Part shown: positions 53,927-60,172 of the stretch, one piece after another | How the letters are laid out: every line of letters begins with the position of its first letter | Numbering within the stretch: position 1 is the stretch's first letter | Program-made: the position numbers and the translations under genes | Origin: Vicinamibacterales bacterium | GTDB lineage: Bacteria > Acidobacteriota > Vicinamibacteria > Vicinamibacterales > 2-12-FULL-66-21 | Assembly (NCBI GenBank): GCA_036496585.1 | Contig: DASXLB010000005.1 | Location: 42,361-106,360 of the forward strand | Length of the DNA stretch: 64,000 nucleotides | Reading direction: 5' to 3' | Notes under the pieces: generated by a model | The model's input: the letters and a program-made list of their open reading frames with translations, nothing else | The model's database searches: none | What the model was told of the DNA's origin: nothing

Positions 53927-54337
53927 CTATTCCCCCAGCAGCGTCGCGCTCAACGCCATGAGCCCCATGACACTCACGATCGAGGCGACGATGATGGCTG
54001 TCGAGCGGTGTGCGATGCCGAACTCATCGCGCAGCAGCCTGGTGCTCCGGCGATGATCCATGGCTCCGAGCACGAGTGCAGCCAGGCCTGTGCCGATCAT
54101 GGTCATGCCGAAGACACGAGGGCTGAGGAGCCGATGCGCGCGAAGGCCCTGGCCCGTTTCGAACTCGAAGAACTTGTAGATCGTAAAGCCGAACGAGATC
54201 AGTGAGGTCGCGGTCCGGATCCACGCCATCAGCGTGCGCTCGTCAGCGAGCCACGTGCGGTCGGCTGCGAGCCGGGTCCCGACGTCTGGATGCCGAGCCG
54301 CCAAGCTTCCGGAGTCAGGGCTCGATGTCTGTTCCAC
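53927..54337 (-). CDS. DUF202/YidH family membrane protein
   Basis: 136 residues with three hydrophobic helices. 'LAADRTWLADERTLMAWIRTATSLISFGF' (broken here) is the DUF202 signature. Function unknown in the family. It is the first gene after promoter copy 4 and overlaps in transcription with the porin. Confidence 0.9.
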   Translation of the reverse strand: MEQTSSPDSGSLAARHPDVGTRLAADRTWLADERTLMAWIRTATSLISFGFTIYKFFEFETGQGLRAHRLLSPRVFGMTMIGTGLAALVLGAMDHRRSTRLLRDEFGIAHRSTAIIVASIVSVMGLMALSATLLGE

Positions 54338-54411
54338 TTTTCCTGCCCCATGTATGACCTGAATCGTGACGGAGCGTGTCTTCGATGGTCGTGATTGCCA
54401 GTCGAATGAGC

Positions 54412-54456
54412 ACTATAAAGATCAGGGGCACCGCGACCACTGCCCTTAGGGGAAGG
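54412..54456 (-). promoter_or_regulatory. CCCCTAAGGG-type promoter, copy 4
   Basis: Minus strand CCTTCCCCTAAGGG, CAGTGGTCGCGG, then TATAGTGCTC; 25 bp between box and TATAGT. 75 bp upstream of the DUF202 start. Confidence 0.86.
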
Positions 54457-54542
54457 TTGGATGTTCGGTTGACAACGGCTGTCATCATCGAGATGAGCGC
54501 GCGCCGTGTCAGCGATGCGGTCACGTGTATATTGTCGGTGGC

Positions 54543-55184
54543 ATGATGCCCGAACCCGTCGTCCACATCGTCGACGACGATGCGTCCTTTCTGGCAGCGA
54601 CCGCCCGGCTGCTGCGGGCCAGCGGGTTCGTGGTCAAGACCTTTGCGTCGGCGGCAGAGTTCCTCGCGCAGCGGAGAGACGACGAGCCGGGCTGCCTGGT
54701 CACTGACGTGCGGATGCCTGGCATGAACGGCCTCGAACTTCAAGCGGCCCTGGCCCAGTCCGGCCATCCGCTCGCGACCCTCTTTCTCACCGGCCACGGC
54801 GACATTCCTTCGAGCGTCCGCGCGATGCGCGACGGGGCGGAGGACTTCCTGGAGAAGCGTGCGGCGAAGGAGCTGCTCCTCGAGGCCGTGGCGCGCGCGC
54901 TCGCCCGAGACGCGCGTGAGCGTGAGGCCCGCGCCAGGCGAAGTGATCTGCGCGCGCGCTTCGACGCGCTCACGCCGCGGGAACTCGAAGTGCTCGGCCA
55001 TGTCGTGCGCGGCCAACTGAACAAGCAGATCGCGGGCGATCTCGGCATCCATGAGCGGACGGTGAAGCTGCACCGCACGGCCATCACGACGAAACTCCGC
55101 GTGCAATCGGTCGCCGAGCTCACACGGCTGACCGAGGAAGCGGGCCTCTTCACGGCGCAAGCGCCGCCCTTCCCGAAAGGGTAG
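54543..55184 (+). CDS. FixJ-like response regulator (receiver + LuxR-type HTH)
   Basis: 213 residues. Receiver with Asp11-13 pocket (VDDDAS), phospho-acceptor Asp55 (LVTDVRMPG), Thr83 and Lys105. HTH (about 142-200) reads 'LTPRELEVLGHVVRG' then 'IHERTVKLHRTAITTKL'. FixJ/TodT-type activators bind near -40 and pair with FixL-like kinases. ATG 54543 is preceded by TATATT (54528-54533). The last six residues (PPFPKG) are encoded by promoter copy 5. A decayed copy of its C-terminus lies at 56.5 kb. Confidence 0.92.
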   Translation: MMPEPVVHIVDDDASFLAATARLLRASGFVVKTFASAAEFLAQRRDDEPGCLVTDVRMPGMNGLELQAALAQSGHPLATLFLTGHGDIPSSVRAMRDGAEDFLEKRAAKELLLEAVARALARDAREREARARRSDLRARFDALTPRELEVLGHVVRGQLNKQIAGDLGIHERTVKLHRTAITTKLRVQSVAELTRLTEEAGLFTAQAPPFPKG

Positions 55185-55216
55185 TGGTCCGCGTACGCGC
55201 ACGCCCTTTGTGGTGC
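55167..55216 (+). promoter_or_regulatory. CCCCTAAGGG-type promoter, copy 5 (degenerate)
   Basis: CCCTTCCCGAAAGGG, TAGTGGTCCGCG, then TTTGTGGTGCC where TATAGTGCC is expected. It overlaps the stop codon of the response regulator. No intact gene lies downstream, so it is probably decaying. Confidence 0.65.
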
Positions 55217-55243
55217 CGTTAACCTGCGATACATCGTGTTCGC

Positions 55244-55294
55244 CGGAATGTTGCACCCGTAGTTCAACTCGTTCCGCCAATACTCTTCGGATAC
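55244..55294 (-). pseudogene. Inverted fragment of the OprP-like porin 3' part
   Basis: About 50 bp closely matching 52668-52718 of the porin gene (shared CCCGTAGTT, AACTCG, TCCGCCA, GGATAC blocks) in the same minus orientation, without the rest of the gene. Confidence 0.7.
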
Positions 55295-55300
55295 CCCGCC

Positions 55301-55429
55301 ATCGGCGCGCTGCTCTTTCACCGGCGGTTCACGCCGTTCGAGCACACCAGCGTGATCATCACCACGAATGAGATCTTCGCTGAATGGGCCTGCGTCTCCT
55401 CAGGAAAGTCGCGTCGTTCCTTCCCCTAA
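55301..55429 (+). pseudogene. IS21 helper ATPase (IstB) fragment
   Basis: The plus-strand frame reads IGALLFHRRFTPFEHTSVI then ITTNEIFAEWACVSS. The LLFH...E.TSVIITTN..FAEW pattern is the conserved region of IstB, the transposition helper of IS21-family elements. Only about 35 residues remain; the frame stops inside promoter copy 6 (TAA of CCCCTAAGGG). Confidence 0.72.
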
Positions 55430-55467
55430 GGGTCGTAGCGCGGCCCGATCCACCAACCGTATAGTGC
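55419..55467 (+). promoter_or_regulatory. CCCCTAAGGG-type promoter, copy 6
   Basis: CCTTCCCCTAAGGG, TCGTAGCGCGG, then TATAGTGCCC; 27 bp between box and TATAGT. Faces the broken VOC-BKACE copy and, behind it, the intact CMD gene. Confidence 0.85.
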
Positions 55468-55490
55468 CCACCGTCAACTCGGAGAAACGG

Positions 55491-55693
55491 ATGACTGCCT
55501 CAGTGACGCACTTCGAAAATTCATGCCGGCGGCGGAGCATGGACAAGACGCTGAAGAACCCAGGCATGCTGCCCAATCGCGCCGACAACGATCGCGGCTC
55601 TGCGGCCAGGGAGACCGATGGCAAGGAGCGTCCAGCCTCAGACATCCGACGGCGTTCTGCATGACGCCGCCACCGGCGGTGGCGACGAAGTGA
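55491..55693 (+). pseudogene. VOC-BKACE fusion remnant (internal deletion copy)
   Basis: Starts MTASVTHFE, like the VOC protein at 51.5 kb (MTSSVTHFE), then jumps into the BKACE C-terminus: 'DKTLKNPGMLPNRADNDRG' against 'DETLKNLGMPPNRGDDDRG'. After a frameshift it ends FCMTPPPAVATK, against YCMTPPPALAKT. Everything between (most of VOC and about 330 BKACE residues) is missing. It has its own promoter (copy 6) and a following hairpin (55699-55725), as in the parent operon. Confidence 0.88.
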
Positions 55694-55698
55694 AATGC

Positions 55699-55725
55699 GG
55701 CCCGTCCTCTATTCGAGGACCGGCC
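55699..55725 (+). terminator. Hairpin after the VOC-BKACE remnant
   Basis: GGCCCGTCCTC with GAGGACCGGCC (one mismatch) six bases after the remnant's stop. Same position as the hairpin after intact BKACE, different sequence. Confidence 0.5.
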
Positions 55726-55756
55726 CCTACTCTCGCAAGGCTCAGGAGACGTGAAA

Positions 55757-56494
55757 ATGGCCGTAACCGACAACGAAGAAGCCAGCGGTCCCTGGGACCA
55801 CCTGGCGCTCGCCAAGTTTCGTGAGTGGGACCCGGTCTTCATCGATCAGTGCCTCACGATGTCCGCTGACCCGTGGACCCGCGGCGTACTACCGCGTAAG
55901 GACGTCGAGCTGATCAGCGTCGCGGTGAATGCCGCATGTACGAACATGAGTGCCGGTGGCACCCGGCGCCATATTCGCAGCGCACTCGAGTCCGGAGCGA
56001 CCCGCGAAGAGATCCTGATGGTTCTCAAGATCGCGTCTCTCCTATCGATCCATACGTTCAGCCTGGGCGCCCCAATTCTTCTGGAAGAAGCCAAAAGGGC
56101 CGGTGTGAAGCTGGCGCCGAAGGGACCGGCGGCGACACCTGTCTGCGACAAGATGGAAGCCGCGGGTCAATGGAATGCGGCTTGGGATGGGTTCTTCGAG
56201 ATCGACCCAGCATGGACGGAAGCCATCATCGCCGCGAGTCTTCCCGTCTACACCAGCGGGGTCTTCACGCCCAAGCTGGCGGAACTACTGAGCATCGCCG
56301 TCGATGCGTCGATCATTCACATGTACGCGCCCGGAACACGCCGGCACATCCAGACCGCCCTGAAGCTCGGCGCGACGATGGAGGAGATCATGGAAGTGCT
56401 CAAGATCTGCGTTGCCGCAGGTATGCAGGCGAGCAATCTCGGTGTCCCCATCCTGGCCGAGGAGCTTCAACGTGCGGGGCATCCACGTGGCTGA
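55757..56494 (+). CDS. Double carboxymuconolactone-decarboxylase-fold (CMD) protein
   Basis: 245 residues; ATG 55757 has AGGAG eight bases upstream, unlike GTG 55751. Two CMD repeats of the AhpD-like fold: 'RKDVELISVAVNAACTNMSAGGTRRH' (split) and 'KLAELLSIAVDASIIHMYAPGTRRH' (split), each followed by the helix 'GAT.EEI..VLKI'. The CxxC pair of true AhpD is absent (single Cys in the first repeat, none in the second), so peroxidase activity is unlikely. Possible substrate-binding or lactone enzyme. Expressed from promoter copy 6. Confidence 0.9.
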   Translation: MAVTDNEEASGPWDHLALAKFREWDPVFIDQCLTMSADPWTRGVLPRKDVELISVAVNAACTNMSAGGTRRHIRSALESGATREEILMVLKIASLLSIHTFSLGAPILLEEAKRAGVKLAPKGPAATPVCDKMEAAGQWNAAWDGFFEIDPAWTEAIIAASLPVYTSGVFTPKLAELLSIAVDASIIHMYAPGTRRHIQTALKLGATMEEIMEVLKICVAAGMQASNLGVPILAEELQRAGHPRG

Positions 56495-56520
56495 ATTCAT
56501 TGGGGTGGGACATGAGCTGC

Positions 56521-56745
56521 GCGCCCCGATTCGAAGCCCTCAGGCCGGCGAGTTCGAGGTGCTCGGCCACGTCGTCCGAGACAGGCTGAACAAGCAGATC
56601 GCGCGATCTCAGCATTCATGAGCGGACGGTGAAGCTACACCGCACGGCCATCACCACGAAACTCCACGTGCAATCGGTCGTCGGGTTGACCGAGGAAGCG
56701 GGTCTCTTCGCGGAATCAGCGCCGACCTTCCCCAAAGGGCTGTAG
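56521..56745 (+). pseudogene. Decayed copy of the FixJ-like regulator C-terminus
   Basis: Close match over about 220 bp to the last third of the response regulator at 54.5 kb (same 'NKQIA', 'HERTVKLHRTAITTKL', 'LTEEAGLF' segments) but with a 2-base loss and an in-frame 9-base loss, and without receiver. As in the parent, it runs straight into the promoter box (copy 7). Confidence 0.88.
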
Positions 56746-56774
56746 TCGGCGACGTCCCGGCTCGCTATATTGCC
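56726..56774 (+). promoter_or_regulatory. CCCCTAAGGG-type promoter, copy 7
   Basis: CCTTCCCCAAAGGG, CTGTAGTCGGCG, then TATATTGCCC; 26 bp between box and TATATT. ATG 56781 follows the -10 by 9 bp, so the transcript is near-leaderless. Confidence 0.87.
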
Positions 56775-56780
56775 CTCGTC

Positions 56781-57650
56781 ATGATGATTCGCATACGGTC
56801 GGGCACGCCCGTCGCGTTGATCCTGGCGGCCCAGACCGTCCTCGCCGGCTGCGCGAGCAGCAGCGCGACGTCCGCACCGGCCAATCGCCCGCCATCGGCC
56901 ACCGGCGGCGCTTTCGTCTGGCAGGATTTGGTGACCACCGATGCGCCGGCGGCGCGCAAGTTCTATAGCGCACTCCTCGGCTGGGAGTTCAAGGACGTCA
57001 GCCGCGCCGGGCGGCCTTACTTGATCGCCACCACGGCCACCGGACCTGTGGGGGGACTGGTGGATGTCCGCAGCATCAAGGATGCGGCCTCCCAATGGGT
57101 CAGCTACGTGACGGTCGCCGACATCGATCGGACGGTCCAGCAGGTGGAGGCCGCCGGTGGAAAGATCCTCGCGCCGCCGACCGCGACCGGCGCAGGCCGC
57201 GTGTGCGTCATGGCGGATCCGCAGGGGGCTGCCATCGGGCTGCTGCAACCGACGGCAGGCGTGCCCGCTCTTCCGGCCAGCCCGGCGACGGCTCATTTCT
57301 TCTGGCGGGAGTACCTGGCGCAGGACGCCTCCAAAGCGCTTGCCTTCTACAAGGACGTGCTCGGCTATGAGGCGACCAGTACGGACCGCGGGCAGGGCCT
57401 CGAGTACTTCGTGCTGCGTCGCGACCGGCCGCGGGCCGGCCTCTTTCAGTTGCCCGCCTCGGCCAGCCAGGTGCGACCGAACTGGCTGCCGTACGTCCTC
57501 GTGGACGATCCCGCGGCCCTCGCCGCGAAGGCAACCAGCCTTGGCGGGCGCATCCTCCTCAGTCCGTCCCCCGATCGCCGCAACGGCACGCTTGTCGTCG
57601 TCGCCGATCCGACGGGCGGCGTCGTCGCCCTGCAGAAATACCCCCTGTGA
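56781..57650 (+). CDS. Lipoprotein with two VOC (glyoxalase) domains
   Basis: 289 residues. Lipobox LAGC (Cys about 24), Ser/Ala/Pro linker, then VOC 1 (about 43-160: 'FVWQDLVTTDAPAARKFYSALLG' split, 'VCVMADPQGAAIGLLQ') and VOC 2 (about 170-289: 'FFWREYLAQDASKALAFY', 'LVVVADPTGGVVALQ'). A double VOC in a surface-anchored protein is unusual; it could bind hydrophobic ligands. Directly behind promoter copy 7. Confidence 0.9.
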   Translation: MMIRIRSGTPVALILAAQTVLAGCASSSATSAPANRPPSATGGAFVWQDLVTTDAPAARKFYSALLGWEFKDVSRAGRPYLIATTATGPVGGLVDVRSIKDAASQWVSYVTVADIDRTVQQVEAAGGKILAPPTATGAGRVCVMADPQGAAIGLLQPTAGVPALPASPATAHFFWREYLAQDASKALAFYKDVLGYEATSTDRGQGLEYFVLRRDRPRAGLFQLPASASQVRPNWLPYVLVDDPAALAAKATSLGGRILLSPSPDRRNGTLVVVADPTGGVVALQKYPL

Positions 57651-57690
57651 CCAGGGGCGGAGTCATCCGGCTTTTCGAGAGGTGTTTCGA

Positions 57691-57864
57691 ATGCATCTGC
57701 GCACGTGGCTCAACCGCACATTTCTTCTCGCTGGAGTCTTCACGATCGCGCTCGCGAGTTCGGGTTGCGATGTCGCAGTCGGCGTTGGCGTCGGCTACGG
57801 ATACCCGGGCGCCTGGGGCGGTCCGTACGGGGGCGGCTACATCGGCGGGCCGGTTTATCGGTGA
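57691..57864 (+). CDS. Small glycine/tyrosine-rich lipoprotein
   Basis: 57 residues. Signal 'FLLAGVFTIALASSGC' with lipobox SSGC, then a short Gly/Tyr/Pro-rich tail (VGVGYGYPGAWGGPYGGGYI) like small surface lipoproteins. GAGAGG lies upstream of the ATG. Transcribed between the VOC lipoprotein and the antiporter. Function unknown. Confidence 0.7.
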   Translation: MHLRTWLNRTFLLAGVFTIALASSGCDVAVGVGVGYGYPGAWGGPYGGGYIGGPVYR

Positions 57865-57910
57865 GCCGCGATCCGACAGGTCCAAACGCGGTTCAGGACA
57901 CAACTGATCC

Positions 57911-59002
57911 ATGAAGCCCCTGCTCGAAGCGATTCAGCGCAACAGGCTGCTCTGGCTGCTGGCTTTCGTGCCGGTGGTGTTCGCCGCCCGACAGGTCAAT
58001 CACGAGGCGCACACGCGGCTCTTCGTGCTGTCCGTGCTGGCTATCGTGCCGTTGACCGTGCTCCTGAGCCAGGCCACCGAATCCGTCGCTGCCAAGACCG
58101 GCGATGCCGTCGGTGGCCTGCTGAATGCCACGCTCGGAAACCTGGCAGAACTGGTGATCGCGCTGGCTGCCCTGCGCGCCGGGCAATACACGCTGGTGAA
58201 GGCGTCCATCGCCGGCCCGATTGTCACCAACACGTTGTTCATCCTCGGTGCGTCGTTTCTGCTTGGCGGACTCAAGCACCACGAGCAGGAATACAACCGC
58301 GTCAGCGCCCGCATGCAGGCGGGCCTGCTGTTCCTGGCCACGGTTGCACTGCTGATTCCCTCGGCCATCTCGCATGCCGACGTCGCGGCGGCGGCGTTCA
58401 GCCACAAACTGAGCGTGGGCCTCGCCGTGCTGCTCATCGTCACCTACGGACTGAGCATGCTGTTCTCGCTCAGGACCCACCGCGAGTGGTTTGGCAGCGT
58501 GGGACATGCGGAGGCCGGCGAAGCGCCGTGGCCGATGGGCGTGGCCCTGACGACGCTGGCCGGCGTGACGATCCTGGTCGCGCTCGTGAGCGACATCTTC
58601 GTCGAGTCGGTGCAGCAGGCGGCCGAGGCGTTCGGGATGACGCCGGCGTTCGTGGGTTTCATCATCGTGGCGCTCGTCGGCAGCGCTTCGGCGATGCCGA
58701 CGGCGTTCTCAGGCGCGCGCAAGAATCGGCTGGATCTGAGCGTCGGCATCGCACTCGGCAGCGCCTCCCAGATCGCGCTGTTTGTCGCGCCTGTGCTGGT
58801 GCTCGTGAGCTATCTGACTGGCCCGGCGCCGATGGACCTGCAGTTCTGGCCTGGCGCCGTGGTGATGATGCTCATCGCCACGATGACCGCCTCGATGGTG
58901 ACCAACAGCGGGCGCTCGGCGTGGTTCGTGGGTGTCCTGCTGCTGATGGTCTATGCGATCTTTGCCATGACGCTGTACCTGTTGCCACCGCGAGTGGTAT
59001 GA
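57911..59002 (+). CDS. Calcium/proton exchanger (CaX family)
   Basis: 363 residues, about eleven hydrophobic helices in two homologous halves. The alpha motifs are GGLLNATLGNLAELVIA (first half) and 'GSASAMPTAFSGARKNRLDLSVGIALGSASQIALF' (second half, given in parts) with the ion-binding Glu of NLAEL; in the second half 'FVGFIIVALVGSASAM' replaces the usual NAAEH, so the second acidic site looks changed. Exchanges Ca2+ for H+ across the inner membrane. Confidence 0.88.
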   Translation: MKPLLEAIQRNRLLWLLAFVPVVFAARQVNHEAHTRLFVLSVLAIVPLTVLLSQATESVAAKTGDAVGGLLNATLGNLAELVIALAALRAGQYTLVKASIAGPIVTNTLFILGASFLLGGLKHHEQEYNRVSARMQAGLLFLATVALLIPSAISHADVAAAAFSHKLSVGLAVLLIVTYGLSMLFSLRTHREWFGSVGHAEAGEAPWPMGVALTTLAGVTILVALVSDIFVESVQQAAEAFGMTPAFVGFIIVALVGSASAMPTAFSGARKNRLDLSVGIALGSASQIALFVAPVLVLVSYLTGPAPMDLQFWPGAVVMMLIATMTASMVTNSGRSAWFVGVLLLMVYAIFAMTLYLLPPRVV

Positions 59003-59052
59003 CATCGCCTTCAGCGAACGACGATCGGCCGCCTCTTCGCGACCAGCGGCGG

Positions 59053-59100
59053 CCTGCCCCAAAGGGTAGTAGTCGACTTCGGCGCAGGCTCTTATAGTGC
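59053..59100 (+). promoter_or_regulatory. CCCCTAAGGG-type promoter, copy 8
   Basis: CCTGCCCCAAAGGG, TAGTAGTCGAC, then TATAGTGCTC; 26 bp between box and TATAGT. Faces the truncated kinase gene. Confidence 0.87.
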
Positions 59101-59140
59101 TCACAGCCGCCGATGCTCCGGCGGCTCAAATGCAACGAAC

Positions 59141-59683
59141 ATGATCACTGGCATCGCAGTGTGTTCCGTGCAGGCGGCGCTCGTCGCGGCGCTGCTCGTC
59201 CAGCGGTCGAGACGACGGCAGATGGAGCAGGCACTTCGCCCCGCCGAGGCGGCGCTACGTTCGAGTTGCACGGATGCGGAGTACCTGGCTGAACGACTGA
59301 TCGCCACTCAGGAGTCGGAGCGTTCCCGCCTCGCGCGCTATCTGCACGACAACCTGGGTCAGAAACTGGCACGGTTGTGCATGGACATCCAATGTCTGGA
59401 CACGTATACATCTCGATCGCCAGCAGAGATCGCGGTATCGGTGTCGCAGCTTCTCGAGTGCGCGACCGACATCACGCGCGATATGGGCTGCCTGGCGCAT
59501 GACCTGCACCCGCCAAAGCTGGACATCCTCGGTCTCGCGCCCGCCCTCGGAAGCCTCTGCCGCGAGATGTTGCGCCAAGGCCAGCTGCGGATCGAGCCGC
59601 ATTTTCATGGCGCTCGGGTGTGGTCTGCTCACGAGGCCGGTCGTCAACCCAACTCGCCGACCCCTGCAGGGATGACTGGCTAG
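59141..59683 (+). CDS. Truncated histidine kinase, HisKA_3 type without ATPase domain
   Basis: 180 residues. One membrane helix (about 3-22), a helical linker, then the NarL-family dimerisation box 'ESERSRLARYLHDNLGQKLARL' (given in part; phospho-acceptor His69) and 'DLHPPKLDILGLAPAL'. The sequence then turns to a short unrelated tail and stops; the HATPase (about 120 residues) is missing, so it cannot phosphorylate itself. It may receive phosphate from another kinase or be a remnant. Four bases from the receiver gene. Confidence 0.85.
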   Translation: MITGIAVCSVQAALVAALLVQRSRRRQMEQALRPAEAALRSSCTDAEYLAERLIATQESERSRLARYLHDNLGQKLARLCMDIQCLDTYTSRSPAEIAVSVSQLLECATDITRDMGCLAHDLHPPKLDILGLAPALGSLCREMLRQGQLRIEPHFHGARVWSAHEAGRQPNSPTPAGMTG

Positions 59684-59686
59684 AAA

Positions 59687-60052
59687 ATGAGCGTCGCCGA
59701 ACCCGTCTACGTAGCCGTCGTGGATGACGACGACAACTTCTGCCGCTCGCTCAGCAGACTGTTGCGCGCGGCGGGCATGCAGTCGATCACCTATGGCTCG
59801 GCGGAGGCCTTCCTCGCCGACACGAAACATCCGCGGTTCGACTGCCTGGTGCTCGACGTCAATCTCGGAGGCATGTCGGGTATCGAGTTAGGCCGGCGTC
59901 TCGTGGCAGAAGGCCGTTCGGCGCCCTTCATCTGCATTACCTCCCTGGACGATCCGGGAGTCCGCGCGGACGCGGAAGCGGCGGGCTGTTCTGCCTTCCT
60001 CCGGAAGACCGACGCGGGTGTGCTCGACGTCATTCGCCGCGTCGCGCTGTGA
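59687..60052 (+). CDS. Receiver-only response regulator
   Basis: 121 residues, complete CheY-like fold: acidic pocket VVDDDD (12-16), phospho-acceptor Asp57 (LVLDVNL), Thr85/Ser86 and Lys107 (FLRKTD). No output domain; the frame ends after the last helix. Paired with the truncated kinase, it could act as a phosphate sink or relay for the FixL/FixJ-like pair. The first residues (YVAVVDDDDNFCRSLSRLLR, residues 8-27) resemble FixJ-type receivers. Confidence 0.9.
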   Translation: MSVAEPVYVAVVDDDDNFCRSLSRLLRAAGMQSITYGSAEAFLADTKHPRFDCLVLDVNLGGMSGIELGRRLVAEGRSAPFICITSLDDPGVRADAEAAGCSAFLRKTDAGVLDVIRRVAL

Positions 60053-60079
60053 ATCGCGTCGGCCGGGCCTCGCGTCGAT

Positions 60080-60128
60080 CCTTCCCCTAAGGGCAGTAGA
60101 CGGCGCATCCCGTCGTTGCTACTTTGCG
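60080..60128 (+). promoter_or_regulatory. CCCCTAAGGG-type promoter, copy 9
   Basis: CCTTCCCCTAAGGG, CAGTAGACGGCG, then TACTTTGCGTGCC; 26 bp between box and TACTTT. Heads the serine dehydratase operon. Confidence 0.85.
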
Positions 60129-60172
60129 TGCCGCGCCCCTCGAAACCACAGCGAAAGCCAAGGAGAACCGTT

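Noticed and set aside
54361-54542. A box copy on the plus strand upstream of the FixJ-like regulator
   Set aside because: The only box there (54443-54452) lies about 75 bp from the regulator's TATATT, outside the 25-27 bp rule; it belongs to the divergent DUF202 gene.
37577-60128. Reading the shared box as a sigma-54 or transposon-end motif
   Set aside because: No GG-N10-GC pattern, and a constant -10-like hexamer at fixed distance with correct orientation to genes argues for an activator-dependent sigma-70-type promoter.
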